A stretch of 64,000 nt of DNA from Chimaeribacter arupi (lineage in GTDB: Bacteria; Pseudomonadota; Gammaproteobacteria; Enterobacterales; Enterobacteriaceae): the NCBI RefSeq assembly GCF_002858805.1, contig NZ_PJZI01000025.1, positions 1 to 64,000 of the forward strand. The letters run 5' to 3'. This document shows positions 24,650 through 33,940 of the stretch, one piece after another (the stretch's first letter is position 1; the number at the start of each line of letters is the position of its first letter). The position numbers and the translations under genes were made by a program. The notes below the pieces were generated by a model. It did no database searches. It was not told where the DNA came from and saw nothing but the letters and a program-made list of their open reading frames with translations.

Positions 24650-25348
24650 TCAGAACTTCTTCGGCAACTCTTTATACACCACAATCCCTTTGCCGTTTTG
24701 GCCGATGCCGATATATTCCCCGTACTTTAATGCACGCAGTATCCGCATCACATTGGTTCTGGAAATAGACGTGCGTTTCTGAATATAGGCGGCGATTTTA
24801 ATGTTTTCCCTGACGTCATCAGGCTGGCTGCACACGTCGTTGATAATCTCTTTAATCTGCTCATAGGCGGTTTTTCCGACAATTTTATAGCTCTCTTTCC
24901 ATAATGCGACCATCGAATAGGTGACCGCCTCACACACCGCCTGCCACAACTTCCTTTCGGTGAAAATATCCCTGGCGGCGGCAATGGGAATATAGCTTAG
25001 CTCGCACCGGGTTTCAGCAATAAAATAGTGGCCGGTGTTTTCATAAATGGCATTCGCCAGGCCCAGGATCGTTCTTTCGATATTGACTTTGACATACAGA
25101 TCATTATCTCCCCTGACCATCGACATGGTGCCTTTTTTCAGCAAGAAGATATAGTTAATGCCCTGGCGGAAATCCAGCGTCATGCCTTTTTCAAGGGCAA
25201 AAGAAAAAGATTTTGGCTCGAGGGCGTTAAATATCTCTTTGACTGACGAGGGTTTGCGGAGCCTGGCACGGTCTGTTTTAATACATATGGGGGGCAAAGA
25301 GACATCACTACCCGTATATTCTTTCATGATGCTGCGCGTCCTTCTCAT
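24650..25348 (-). CDS. Crp/Fnr-like winged-helix regulator of the pilus operon
   Basis: Protein of 232 aa: a divergent cyclic-nucleotide-binding-like beta barrel (about 40-125), a long dimer helix, and a C-terminal winged HTH (IAAYIQKRTSISRTNVMRILRALKYGEYIGI). It resembles the regulators often found beside fimbrial operons in Serratia and relatives (IprA-like). The cAMP-pocket residues of Crp are not recognisable, and no Cys cluster of Fnr is seen, so the signal is unknown. It is divergent from the pilus operon, with a TGTGC-N6-GCACA palindrome between, which suggests direct control. A second in-frame ATG at 25327 is an alternative start. Confidence 0.72.
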   Translation of the reverse strand: MRRTRSIMKEYTGSDVSLPPICIKTDRARLRKPSSVKEIFNALEPKSFSFALEKGMTLDFRQGINYIFLLKKGTMSMVRGDNDLYVKVNIERTILGLANAIYENTGHYFIAETRCELSYIPIAAARDIFTERKLWQAVCEAVTYSMVALWKESYKIVGKTAYEQIKEIINDVCSQPDDVRENIKIAAYIQKRTSISRTNVMRILRALKYGEYIGIGQNGKGIVVYKELPKKF

Positions 25349-25404
25349 TATTTAATGAAATGTTGCCAACTCATAAAAATAATCCAGATACCGCCAACTT
25401 ACAA

Positions 25405-25420
25405 TGTGCCAAGTGGCACA
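25405..25420. promoter_or_regulatory. Crp-family-like operator before the pilus operon
   Basis: TGTGCCAAGTGGCACA is a perfect palindrome with the 5-6-5 layout of Crp/Fnr sites (Crp: TGTGA-N6-TCACA), but with C at the fifth position. It lies between the divergent Crp-like gene and the first tip adhesin gene, followed by TTGTCA and TATAAT promoter-like boxes. Confidence 0.6.
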
Positions 25421-25519
25421 GTTATTTTTTCCCATTTTGCACAGTTGTCATTTCTGATGAAAGTAGGAAATATAATATGCGGACACTAATAATGATGCTA
25501 ATAATACAGAAACCAATAA

Positions 25520-26662
25520 ATGTTTATGAAACTATTCATATCAGGATTTTTTTTATGGGCCGTTTCCTTATGGGGCCATGCGGAAAGCTCCCCGCCCACG
25601 TCAAGTGCGCTCACCATTCAGCGCACCTTTGACCGGCTCTCCCCGCCCACTGAGGACATCAGCCTCTGGAAGCAGGTGCTGGGCGGCTATGATACGGAGG
25701 ACCCCGGCAAATGGAACGGCAACGGTTGGGTATGCGAAAGCAACAGTGACCCGGCACATGGGCAATGCAGCCCCAAACTGGTGTGGTATGCCAGCGGGGA
25801 AACGGTGTTGCCGTTACGCTTTACCGAAAAGCGCAGCGGGATGCGGCAGGTGCTGAACCTGCGGGGCTACATTCAGCCCTACTTCGTTCACACCGGCTGC
25901 GGGACGTACGGTTCGAAATTCCAGGTTTATGGCGCGGCCGCAGTGGGGTGCCAGAGTGGCGGCGGAAGTTCCGGGGCCGCGCTCACGGTGTGGTTGCCGG
26001 CCGCCGAGCTGGCCAGACTGCCGGTGGGCGGCCTGTGGCAGGCTGATTTACGTTTGAAACTCACCAACTATTTTACCGACGGGCGGCTGGCGGACTTTAC
26101 CGCCCACTTCCAGTTTGACGTGGTAGACCCGGACCATATTGAGATTTTCTTCCCGGCATTCCGCACTGCCAGCCCGCTGGTCGAGCTGGATCTCCGCCCG
26201 CAAGGCGCGCCGGACGGCAGCCCCACCGCGCAGGACATCACCCCGCTGGATATGTGCCTGTATGACGGCTACAACGCCAACAGCACCCGCTATGACGTGC
26301 TGCTCCGTGATGAGGGGCGGCCGCATAATGGCCGGGCCGACAGTGATTTTTCGATCTACCGGGAGGCGGCAGAGAGCGATCCGGATTCCCCGCGTGACCG
26401 GATTGATTATCAGGTGAGGTTAAAAAACCCGGAAAGCGGCGAGCTGATGCCGGTGGTCAATAATGCGCAGATCACCTGGTGGGAAATTAATAAGAATTTA
26501 ATCCGCCCGGTGAGGTTGCCGTCGATTAATTACCCCGTATTGTGCGTGCCTGCGCCCTTATTACTCGTCGTGCCGAAATTTGCTGTTAAGGATAAGAATG
26601 CAGGCCATTACCGCGGGAAAATGACAGTGGTTTTCACGCCGACCACGCCCACGGTAAATTAG
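25520..26662 (+). CDS. CfaE/CblD-family pilus tip adhesin 1
   Basis: Exported minor pilin of 380 aa with a signal peptide ending near GHA (residue 21). It belongs to the tip adhesins of alpha-class (CS1, CFA/I, Cbl) pili: an N-terminal receptor-binding part with paired Cys (NGWVCESNSDP; TGCGTYG...GCQ) and a C-terminal pilin part with FPAFRTASPLVELDLRP and DMCLYDGYNANS. It is paralogous to the last gene of the operon, but the middle loops (residues about 120-150) differ. No good ribosome-binding site is seen; the ATG at 25526 is an alternative. It is first in the operon, which is unusual, as these adhesins are normally last. Confidence 0.9.
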   Translation: MFMKLFISGFFLWAVSLWGHAESSPPTSSALTIQRTFDRLSPPTEDISLWKQVLGGYDTEDPGKWNGNGWVCESNSDPAHGQCSPKLVWYASGETVLPLRFTEKRSGMRQVLNLRGYIQPYFVHTGCGTYGSKFQVYGAAAVGCQSGGGSSGAALTVWLPAAELARLPVGGLWQADLRLKLTNYFTDGRLADFTAHFQFDVVDPDHIEIFFPAFRTASPLVELDLRPQGAPDGSPTAQDITPLDMCLYDGYNANSTRYDVLLRDEGRPHNGRADSDFSIYREAAESDPDSPRDRIDYQVRLKNPESGELMPVVNNAQITWWEINKNLIRPVRLPSINYPVLCVPAPLLLVVPKFAVKDKNAGHYRGKMTVVFTPTTPTVN

Positions 26663-26690
26663 CGAAATCAACCCAATAAAACATAAATAC

Positions 26691-26706
26691 TGTGCCATTT
26701 TGTACA
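26691..26706. promoter_or_regulatory. second, imperfect copy of the Crp-like operator module
   Basis: TGTGC-CATTTT-GTACA keeps the 5-6-5 layout with one mismatch, and is followed by CTTGACCATTTCC; upstream of tip adhesin 1 the block CCATTTTGCACAGTTGTCATTTC has the same order. The module therefore appears twice, on both sides of the first adhesin gene, giving the chaperone-subunit-usher genes their own promoter. Confidence 0.5.
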
Positions 26707-26777
26707 CTTGACCATTTCCAGAGGTCGTGCACAATTCCACAGCCCAAATAAACCACCCAACGACGCTCGGATTAATT

Positions 26778-27509
26778 ATGGTTTCTTTTAAACATCTTCG
26801 AAAAATAGCCCTGGCGGCCGCCCCGTTATTTGCCTGCGCGGCCGCCTTCGCCAATATGACGATATACCCGATGGCGGTGGGCCTGGATGCCAAAGGGGAA
26901 GGCAGTGTGCGTATTTTTTCCAAAACGAATGATGTCCAGTTTGTCAAAACCACCATCAAGAAAATAAACGATCCGGGTACGCCGCAGGAAAAAGAGGTTG
27001 AGGTCTCTGCCGGTACGGATACCGGGCTGGTGATTATGCCGCCTAAGTTTGCCGTGCCGGGCGGGGCCAGTAAAACCGTGCGCTTTGTGGCGATGGAGCC
27101 GGTGAATAAAGAGGCGATGTACCGGGTATTATTTGAAGGGGTGCCTTCACTGGACGACTCACCAAAAAACCAAAAGGGAAATACGGTGACGTCGGCAGTC
27201 AATGTGAATCTGGTGTGGGGCATTCTGGTGACAGTGCCGCCGGTCAACCCCATTATTGAGTTGGCATTATCCGCTGATAATTCCTCCCTGCAAAACCACG
27301 GCACGCAACGGGTGAAAATTACCGACATCGGATTATGCCGGGCGGAAACCGCAGAAAAAGCGTGCACCTGGAAGAAAGAGAACCGCAATATTTTCCCGGA
27401 CAAGACTTATAGCCTGCCGGCCTCGGCGGGGTATGAAAAAGTCATTATTAAATATTATGACTGGATTAAGAAAAGTAACAGCCAGATAGCGCTTCCCCTG
27501 AATGGCTGA
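26778..27509 (+). CDS. alpha-class pilus periplasmic chaperone (CfaA/CblB-like)
   Basis: Periplasmic chaperone of 243 aa that folds and caps pilus subunits. It has a signal peptide (cleavage near AFA, residue 25), then an Ig-like domain with SKTNDVQFVKTTI and SKTVRFVAMEPVNKEAMYRVLFEGVP, which matches the RxxY/VxF-type G1-F1 region of the CS1 pilus chaperones. The C-terminal domain has a Cys pair (GLCRAETAEKAC). The ATG at 26778 begins a proper signal peptide; an upstream GTG in frame (26727) is unlikely. It is followed by the major subunit. Confidence 0.85.
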   Translation: MVSFKHLRKIALAAAPLFACAAAFANMTIYPMAVGLDAKGEGSVRIFSKTNDVQFVKTTIKKINDPGTPQEKEVEVSAGTDTGLVIMPPKFAVPGGASKTVRFVAMEPVNKEAMYRVLFEGVPSLDDSPKNQKGNTVTSAVNVNLVWGILVTVPPVNPIIELALSADNSSLQNHGTQRVKITDIGLCRAETAEKACTWKKENRNIFPDKTYSLPASAGYEKVIIKYYDWIKKSNSQIALPLNG

Positions 27510-27614
27510 TGAGAGAAATCAGAACAGCATATTCCCTGATGATGCTGTTGTGGCCTCTGCCCTTACGCCGCAGTAAGGGCCTTACATATGGAAATAAAAA
27601 GGATATTACCCACC

Positions 27615-28133
27615 ATGAAACTGATGATGAAACCCTTAATCGCCGCCCTCTGCCTGACCGTTGCCGGCTCCGCCTTCGCCGTTCAGAAAGATATTACCGT
27701 GACCGCGAACGTGGATGCCACGCTGGACATGACCCTGTCTGACGGCAGCGCATTACCGAAAAGTGTGGAAATGCAGTATATCCCCGGCAACGGCCTGTCA
27801 CCGGTGAATCTGATGACCAAAATCTGGTCAAACGCGCCGACCGGCGGCAACATCCACCTGCAACTGATTACGGATGCGCAGCTGATCAACAACACCGGCC
27901 CAACCGCCAACCCGATCCCGTTGAGCGTGAGCTGGGGTGGTGAGGTGCTGAGCGTTGATACCCCGCTCGACCTGACCACCGCGGTGCTGTTCCCGAACGG
28001 GGCCGATGCTGCGAAAACCGGTTCTGTTGCCAAAGAGCTGCAAATTGCCCAGGCCACCAAAGGCGCGGTGGAAACCGGCATGTACCAGGGCGTGGTCAGC
28101 ATCTATCTCTATCAGGATCCAGCCAGCGCATAA
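27615..28133 (+). CDS. alpha-class (CS1-type) major pilin
   Basis: Major shaft subunit of 172 aa with a signal peptide cleaved after SAFA; the mature protein starts VQKDITVTANVDATLDM, the donor strand typical of CfaB/CooA/CblA pilins. It contains no Cys pair, as in this class. An in-frame ATG at 27588 would add nine residues; the inner start gives a standard signal peptide. A GC hairpin (gcccttac...gtaagggc) precedes it and a strong terminator follows, both consistent with high, separately tuned expression of the shaft protein. Confidence 0.88.
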   Translation: MKLMMKPLIAALCLTVAGSAFAVQKDITVTANVDATLDMTLSDGSALPKSVEMQYIPGNGLSPVNLMTKIWSNAPTGGNIHLQLITDAQLINNTGPTANPIPLSVSWGGEVLSVDTPLDLTTAVLFPNGADAAKTGSVAKELQIAQATKGAVETGMYQGVVSIYLYQDPASA

Positions 28134-28143
28134 CCGTGCCTGC

Positions 28144-28176
28144 CCCGCGCCCCCTGTGGCGCGGGTTTTATTTTTT
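28144..28176 (+). terminator. terminator after the major pilin
   Basis: CCCGCGCC, 6-base loop, GGCGCGGG, then TTTTATTTTTT. It lies 10 bp after the pilin stop and would leave only a fraction of transcripts to reach the usher, the usual way to make much shaft protein and little usher. Confidence 0.85.
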
Positions 28177-28217
28177 GCTTCACCGCTCCCCTAAAATGAA
28201 AATGCGAAGCCATATTC

Positions 28218-30911
28218 ATGAAAAAAACCCTTTCTGTTCTTATTATGCTGGCCTGTCTGGAGCGTGGGTATGCCGCTTCCATTAACGTCCCTGCCGGGTT
28301 TGAAATTCTGACGCAAGGGCAGCAGGAACGCGTTGAAGTGATCCTGGCGGGCAAAGAGATTGGCTTATTTGACGCCATTGTCAGTTTAGATACCGTTAAA
28401 TTCATTGAGCCGGAAAAAGTGCTGGCCGCGCTGGAACTCCCGGTCACCCCGGCTGATAAAGATTACCCGCGGATATTAACGGCCCTCTCCGCACCGTTGG
28501 CCCGTAACGGCGGCGCGGCGTGCGGCTACGGCACCCAGACGCCCGGCTGTGGCTATATAAACTCCGACAGCGTCGACGCAATTTATGATGATAACGAAAG
28601 CAGCGTGACGCTGTTTATGCGCAAAGAATGGATGCCGGTCTCCGGCGCACAGGCGCTGTACCGGACGCCCACCACCCATGATGTGCAGAATGCTTTTATC
28701 CACCAGCAGGATCTGAACCTGATTGCGCAGGATGATTACAGCAGCCTGTTTTTACAGGGCGCAGGCGCGCTCGGTGTAACGGAAAACAGCTATTTCGGCA
28801 TGCACTGGTCACTGAATGCCTCGCAGTATGAGGATGACGAGAGTGAGTACACCGCCGACGTCAGCGACCTCTATTACCGCTACGATTTCAACCGCCGCTA
28901 TTATGCGCAACTGGGCCGGATTGACAGCCGCACGCTGTTCAGCACCCAGGGCGGTAATTTTAATTTCTCCTTCCTGCCGCTCGACTCGATTGACGGGCTG
29001 CGCATCGGCAGTACGCTGAGCTATTTCAACTATGAGCAAGGCGGCCAGGGCACCCCGCTGGTGGTGCTGCTCTCCCGTAACTCGCGGGTGGACGCCTACC
29101 GCAATGAGCAGTTGCTCGGCTCCTTCTATTTACCGCCGGGCAACCAGTCAGTTGATACCTCCATGTTCCCCAACGGCAGCTATAACGTGCAGCTCCGCAT
29201 TTATGAAAGCAACCAATTGGTGCGCACCGAAAACCAGCCGTTTACCAAAACCGGCGGCATGGATGACGGCCGGGTGCACTGGTTTATGCAGGGCGGGCAG
29301 ATAAGCGACCCGGAAAGTGACGACGCCGCTGCCTTTCAGGCCGGGTTACGGCTGCCGCTGCTGAATACGCTCTCCCTGACGGCGGGCGGCGCGTCGGTGG
29401 ATAACCAGCTCTCCGCTGAACTGGGCGTGGACTATTCGCCCGATTTCGGCGCGTACGGCAACCTGGGGCTAAGCGCGCACCTGTATCAGGGCGAGGAGAA
29501 CCGCCAGGGTGACAGCGAGCAGCTCTCCTGGTCACTTCAGGGCTGGCCAAGCCTGTCGCTGTACCGTTACGCCTCGTCCGGCGACCAGTGCGCCGCCGGC
29601 TATGACGACGACGGCAGCGACTACAACCGCCCCGGCTGCTACGAGAGCCTCAACGTCACACTGACTGACACGCTCTACGACTGGACGATGATGCTGGGCT
29701 ACATCCAGACAGAGAACAACAGCGACGACGCGCTGCGCTGGGATGACAACACGGACTTTGAAGACAACGTGTTACGCCAGACCACCGAAAACGCCACCTC
29801 CCGTACCCTGCAATTCAGCGCCTCGCGCGCCTTCAGCTACCGCGACTGGATGATCAACAGCACGCTGGGGCTGTTCCGGCGTGATGACGAGGGCTATGAC
29901 AACAGCGACAACGGCGTCTACGTGACATTTTCGCTCAGCCAGTCGCCCCGGCAGGACAGCGATGCCAGAAGCCAGATGACCGAAGTCAGCGCTGACTACC
30001 GCAGCAGCCGGCAGAGTTCTGACCAGCTCGCTTATAACGTCTCCCATACCTGGTATCAGGACAACACCGATCACCGGGAATTGAGCGTGGAAGCGGGCGG
30101 CATCAATACCGACACGCTGGACGCCGCCGTCAGCGGGCGGCTGGAAGGGGCTTACGGCAACCTGAGTGCCGCCCTGTCAGACAGTTACGACACGCAGGAA
30201 AACCGCCACGCCACGGCGCTCACCGCGACCTACAACTCCACCTTTGCCGTCAGCCGCCAGGGCCTGTACTGGGGCGCGGCAGGCTTTGGTGACCCGGCCT
30301 CCGCCGTGGTGGTGGAAGTGGAAAACCTCGATGAGAGCGATGATCAGATCGCCGTTGATGCGCAGGTGGCGGGCAACCGCCGGACGCCGATCTCCCAGGG
30401 CGGGTCGGTGCTGTTCCCGATGATGAGCTACGAGCCGGGCAGCATCGACGTACGTGACAGCACCCGCTCAGACCAGGGCGGCACCACCAGCCTGATAAGC
30501 GGTGCCGGTGCCGGCAATGTGATGCTGCTGCCGGGCAAAATGCGCCGCCGCAGCGTCACCGTTGAGCACCGTTATGGCTATGTCGGGCGCTTGCTGCTGC
30601 CTGCCGGCGCGCATGAGAACCCGGTCATCGGGCTGAATACGCATATGTTGCTGTTAAGTGAGGATCGCAGCTTTACCGCTGAATTCACCCGGATCGAAAA
30701 CGATCTTTACCTGCTTTCCGGCCGTGACGTCTACCGCTGCCCATTGGTGGTACAGAAACAGCGCGCGATTGTGCGCTACGTCGGGGAGAGCCAGTGCCGG
30801 GCTATCGCGATGGATGACCTGCCCGCAGAGATGCGCGATCAGGCGCGGATTAAAATCAAAACACGCACGGAGACCGAAACGGCTTACCGTGCACCGGAGG
30901 GAACCGAGTGA
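28218..30911 (+). CDS. alpha-class pilus outer-membrane usher (CfaC/CooC-like)
   Basis: Outer-membrane usher of 897 aa that recruits chaperone-subunit complexes and threads the pilus through a 24-strand barrel. It has a signal peptide (about residue 18), an N-terminal domain with VPAGFEILTQGQQERVEVILAG, a long barrel part with aromatic beta strands, and a C-terminal region (DLYLLSGRDVYRCPLVV) found in CooC-type ushers. A Cys pair occurs near 95-105 (CGYGTQTPGCGY). The stop overlaps the GTG start of the next gene. Length is in the normal range of this usher class. Confidence 0.9.
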   Translation: MKKTLSVLIMLACLERGYAASINVPAGFEILTQGQQERVEVILAGKEIGLFDAIVSLDTVKFIEPEKVLAALELPVTPADKDYPRILTALSAPLARNGGAACGYGTQTPGCGYINSDSVDAIYDDNESSVTLFMRKEWMPVSGAQALYRTPTTHDVQNAFIHQQDLNLIAQDDYSSLFLQGAGALGVTENSYFGMHWSLNASQYEDDESEYTADVSDLYYRYDFNRRYYAQLGRIDSRTLFSTQGGNFNFSFLPLDSIDGLRIGSTLSYFNYEQGGQGTPLVVLLSRNSRVDAYRNEQLLGSFYLPPGNQSVDTSMFPNGSYNVQLRIYESNQLVRTENQPFTKTGGMDDGRVHWFMQGGQISDPESDDAAAFQAGLRLPLLNTLSLTAGGASVDNQLSAELGVDYSPDFGAYGNLGLSAHLYQGEENRQGDSEQLSWSLQGWPSLSLYRYASSGDQCAAGYDDDGSDYNRPGCYESLNVTLTDTLYDWTMMLGYIQTENNSDDALRWDDNTDFEDNVLRQTTENATSRTLQFSASRAFSYRDWMINSTLGLFRRDDEGYDNSDNGVYVTFSLSQSPRQDSDARSQMTEVSADYRSSRQSSDQLAYNVSHTWYQDNTDHRELSVEAGGINTDTLDAAVSGRLEGAYGNLSAALSDSYDTQENRHATALTATYNSTFAVSRQGLYWGAAGFGDPASAVVVEVENLDESDDQIAVDAQVAGNRRTPISQGGSVLFPMMSYEPGSIDVRDSTRSDQGGTTSLISGAGAGNVMLLPGKMRRRSVTVEHRYGYVGRLLLPAGAHENPVIGLNTHMLLLSEDRSFTAEFTRIENDLYLLSGRDVYRCPLVVQKQRAIVRYVGESQCRAIAMDDLPAEMRDQARIKIKTRTETETAYRAPEGTE

Positions 30912-32053
30912 AGTACATCTTAATTTTTTGGTTAGTCTGTTTACCCTGCCTGGCTCAGGCGGAGATGCAGCCCCCGGCCCCCAGCAATGTGACCATTCAG
31001 CGCACCTTTGACCGGGCCTCCCCGCCGGGCGGTGACATTATCCTCTGGGAACATGAATCAGGGGGATGGGATGAAGCCGATCACGCCAAATGGGGGCGCA
31101 ACGGCTGGGTGTGTGAGAGTAACAGTGACCCCAAACAGGGCAAATGCAACACTAAATTAGAGTGGGCAAGTACCGGCAACACCACCGTGCCGCTGACTTT
31201 TACCGAAAAGCGCAGCGGTATGAAAGTGGTGTTGAATCTCCAGGGGTACAGTGAGCAATACTTCCGGCAAACTATGTGTGCGGCCTATGGTGGCCGTTAT
31301 CAAATCTGGGGGAGCGCGTATGTCATATGTCCGGATGGAAACCCGGATGATCTCAATGTCGGGCGGGCGCTGAATATGGCCCTGCCCGCCGCTGAACTGG
31401 CAAAACTGCCGGTGGGCGGCCTGTGGGAAGCCGATTTACGGTTGAAGTTAATGCAATGGGACCCAAATATCTTTCTGGCGGACTTTACCGCCCATCTTCA
31501 GTTTGATGTGATTGACCCGAACCATATTGAGATCTATTTCCCGGCATTCCGCACTGCCAGCCCGCTGGTCGAGCTGGATTTACGCCCGCAAGGCGCGCCG
31601 GACGGCAACCCCTGGGCACAGGACGTGACCCCGCTGGATATGTGCTTGTATGACGGCTACAACGCCAACAGCACAAAATATGAACTCACCCTCAAAGATG
31701 AGGGCAAGCCCCACGCCGGGCGCCCGCGTGATGCGGATTTCTCACTCTACCGCGACGGGGAAAACAGTAACCCGGACTCCCTGCGCGATCGCATCGATTA
31801 CGCCGTGCTGCTGAAAAACCCGGAGACCGGCCATCTGGAGCGGGCCAGAAACAACAGCACCTTTATCTGGAACGCCATCAACCAGAACTTAATCCGCCCG
31901 GTGAGGCTGCCTTCGCTGAGTTACCCGGTGCTGTGCGTGCCGGTGCCGCTGCTGATTAACGTGGAGAAGTTTGAGGTCACCACCAAAAATGCCGGGCGCT
32001 ACACCGGGAAACTGACGGTGGTCTTTACCCCGACCACCCCCACGGTGAATTAA
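30908..32053 (+). CDS. CfaE/CblD-family pilus tip adhesin 2
   Basis: Second tip adhesin, 381 aa, starting with GTG that overlaps the usher stop (GTGA) with GGAGGG upstream. The signal peptide ends near AQA. It shares with tip adhesin 1 the NGWVCESNSDP, FTEKRSGM, LPVGGLW and FPAFRTASPLVELDLRP blocks and the end TVVFTPTTPTVN, but differs in the likely receptor-binding loops (YFRQTMCAAYGGRYQIWG). Two tip proteins in a single operon could give pili with two binding specificities. Confidence 0.9.
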   Translation: MKYILIFWLVCLPCLAQAEMQPPAPSNVTIQRTFDRASPPGGDIILWEHESGGWDEADHAKWGRNGWVCESNSDPKQGKCNTKLEWASTGNTTVPLTFTEKRSGMKVVLNLQGYSEQYFRQTMCAAYGGRYQIWGSAYVICPDGNPDDLNVGRALNMALPAAELAKLPVGGLWEADLRLKLMQWDPNIFLADFTAHLQFDVIDPNHIEIYFPAFRTASPLVELDLRPQGAPDGNPWAQDVTPLDMCLYDGYNANSTKYELTLKDEGKPHAGRPRDADFSLYRDGENSNPDSLRDRIDYAVLLKNPETGHLERARNNSTFIWNAINQNLIRPVRLPSLSYPVLCVPVPLLINVEKFEVTTKNAGRYTGKLTVVFTPTTPTVN

Positions 32054-32065
32054 CCGTCATGGCGT

Positions 32066-32104
32066 AAAAAAAACGCGCCGGGCTTCCACCCGGCGCGTTT
32101 TTTT
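32066..32104. terminator. bidirectional terminator, pilus operon / cheV
   Basis: AACGCGCCGGG, loop, CCCGGCGCGTT with an A run before and a T run after, in the 74-bp gap between the converging adhesin and cheV genes. Confidence 0.9.
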
Positions 32105-32127
32105 ATGGCCCTGCCCTGCCTGCGCTG

Positions 32128-33096
32128 TCAGCGGGCGGCGGCTTCCAGTACCTGATGGATAGTGGTCGAGAGCTCGTTGATTTCGAACTTCGCCACATAG
32201 CCGTTGGCCCCGACTTTACGCACGTGCTCCTCGTTGGCACTGCCGGAGAGCGACGAGTGGATCACCACCGGGATGTGTTTCAGCTGCTCGTCACGTTTGA
32301 TGTTACGGGTCAGCGTGAAGCCGTCCATTTCCGGCATTTCGAGATCGGTCAGCACCAGCCCGATTTTGTCGGTGATCGGCACCCCTTCGGCGCGCGCCTG
32401 CTGGGCGATCAGTTTGATTTTCTCCCAGGCTTCCAGCCCGGTGTTGTGCATCAGCGCCGGGATACCCAGCCCTTTCAGGCCGTGTTCCAGCATGGTGCGC
32501 GCGACTTTGGAGTCTTCCGCCACGATGGCTATCGCACCCGGCTTCAGCTTAAAGCCTTTGGCTTTGATCTCATCGGCGGCGTCCACCATGCGCACCGTCG
32601 GGATAATGTCATGCAAAATCTGCTCAACGTCCAGCACCAGCGCCAGGTTATTGCTCTGCTTGTCGCTGTCGAGGCAGGCGATGCTGGTGATGTTGCGGTT
32701 GCTGACCCCGGCTTCCGCCGCGTGCACCTGGCTCCAGTCGAGGCGGACGATGTTGTCCACTGACTCCACCGCGAACGCCTGGGTGCTGCGCGCATACTCC
32801 GTCACCAGCAGCAGGTTCAGCCCGGTAGACGGCGTGCACCCGGCCACGGCCGGCAGGTCAATCACCGGGATAATCTGCCCGCGGATGCTCGCCACGCCCA
32901 GCAACGGGGATTTCATGCCCGCGGCTTTGGTGATGGTCGGCATCGGCACGATTTCACGCAGCTTAAACACGTTGATGCCATACAGCTCCGATTCCTCACC
33001 TTTTACATCCGTTCCCAGGCGGAACAGCAGCAGCTCAAATTTATTGGAGAGCGCAAGGTTGGCCCGTTCATCGATATCTTTTTGAAAATTGTCCAT
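32128..33096 (-). CDS. cheV: chemotaxis coupling protein CheV
   Basis: Cytosolic protein of 322 aa that couples receptors to CheA: CheW-like domain (about 15-165; LYGINVFKLREIV, SIRGQIIPVIDLP) followed by a response-regulator receiver domain (about 185-315; acidic pair VAEDSKVAR, phospho-acceptor Asp in LVLTDLEMPEMDG, Ser/Lys in VIHSSLSG and VAKFE). Length and order are typical of CheV. A perfect sigma-28 -10 box is found about 110 bp upstream, in line with flagellar-regulon control. It is monocistronic. Confidence 0.95.
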   Translation of the reverse strand: MDNFQKDIDERANLALSNKFELLLFRLGTDVKGEESELYGINVFKLREIVPMPTITKAAGMKSPLLGVASIRGQIIPVIDLPAVAGCTPSTGLNLLLVTEYARSTQAFAVESVDNIVRLDWSQVHAAEAGVSNRNITSIACLDSDKQSNNLALVLDVEQILHDIIPTVRMVDAADEIKAKGFKLKPGAIAIVAEDSKVARTMLEHGLKGLGIPALMHNTGLEAWEKIKLIAQQARAEGVPITDKIGLVLTDLEMPEMDGFTLTRNIKRDEQLKHIPVVIHSSLSGSANEEHVRKVGANGYVAKFEINELSTTIHQVLEAAAR

Positions 33097-33205
33097 CTTT
33101 GCCTCTGAGAATGGTGAGTGTCGTCATTTACAAACCGATAGGGAGGATGACTGACGGGAACGGCCCGGCTTCCGGCATTGGCGCGCGTGAATGACTCTTC
33201 AGGGG

Positions 33206-33232
33206 TTATCGGCAGGCCGCCGGGATTTTATA
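33206..33232 (-). promoter_or_regulatory. probable sigma-28 promoter of cheV
   Basis: Minus strand: TATAAAAT-N11-GCCGATAA. The -10 is a perfect match to the FliA consensus and the spacing is right; the -35 matches only partly (4 of 8). It is weaker evidence than for the chemoreceptor at 2673. Confidence 0.5.
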
Positions 33233-33395
33233 GGGCAGAGAACAGATTTTGCGCTAAAGGGGGCAGAGGGCGTTAACCGGCGCACGGGTTCACCGTTTTG
33301 TGATCCCGGTTAACCAGCCTGCGTGCATTTCAGCGTACAACGTCAGTTTGGTTTTCCAGGCCTGACCGGCATCACTGAACAGAACGGGGTATTCC

Positions 33396-33806
33396 TTGCG
33401 CAAAGCGATAGTGAGCATACTGTTTTTACTGTTTTTTATGATCTCAGGCCGGGAGTTTCTGCAACGTCACATTTTCCCGGTGACCTTAACCGTGGCGGAG
33501 TCCCTTAACCTTAACGACACCGCCCGCTTATATGTGGTGGAAGCGGATGTGAACGCCACGCCCCGCCCCGTTTACCGTTACTATCTGGCGGATAAATCAT
33601 TAAGCCAAAAGGATTTTCTCGCGAGCATTCAGGAGAGCGAGAACTATTTTTTGCAGGCCAGTGAAAAAGCAAAAGTGAACTTTACACAGGGCGTGCTCTC
33701 TTTATCCACCACCGGCACCGTCTCTAAATTCACCAATACCGGCAGCTACCGCGTCGGCGAAAATACCTATTACGTGAAGATCGCGCTGTCGGCTGCGCCG
33801 GAGTAA
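33396..33806 (+). CDS. small exported or membrane-anchored protein, unknown
   Basis: Frame of up to 136 aa from a TTG at 33396 with GGGG upstream; a GTG at 33411 and an ATG at 33438 are alternatives. It has one N-terminal hydrophobic stretch (IVSILFLLFFMI), probably a signal anchor, then a soluble part (e.g. VYRYYLADKSLSQKDFLASIQ). I do not recognise a family. The frame is open throughout, with normal codon use, which supports a real gene. Confidence 0.5.
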   Translation: MRKAIVSILFLLFFMISGREFLQRHIFPVTLTVAESLNLNDTARLYVVEADVNATPRPVYRYYLADKSLSQKDFLASIQESENYFLQASEKAKVNFTQGVLSLSTTGTVSKFTNTGSYRVGENTYYVKIALSAAPE

Positions 33807-33940
33807 TGGAATCAGCGTTCTGTTCCAGCTTTTATTTCCGACAGTTCTTCTGCGGGTTATTTCGCTTGATAAGCTGTTATGGTTTCATCAGTGCTACCGG
33901 ACAGCACATCAACCTCCACTCGTCAGACAGGGAACGTTTT

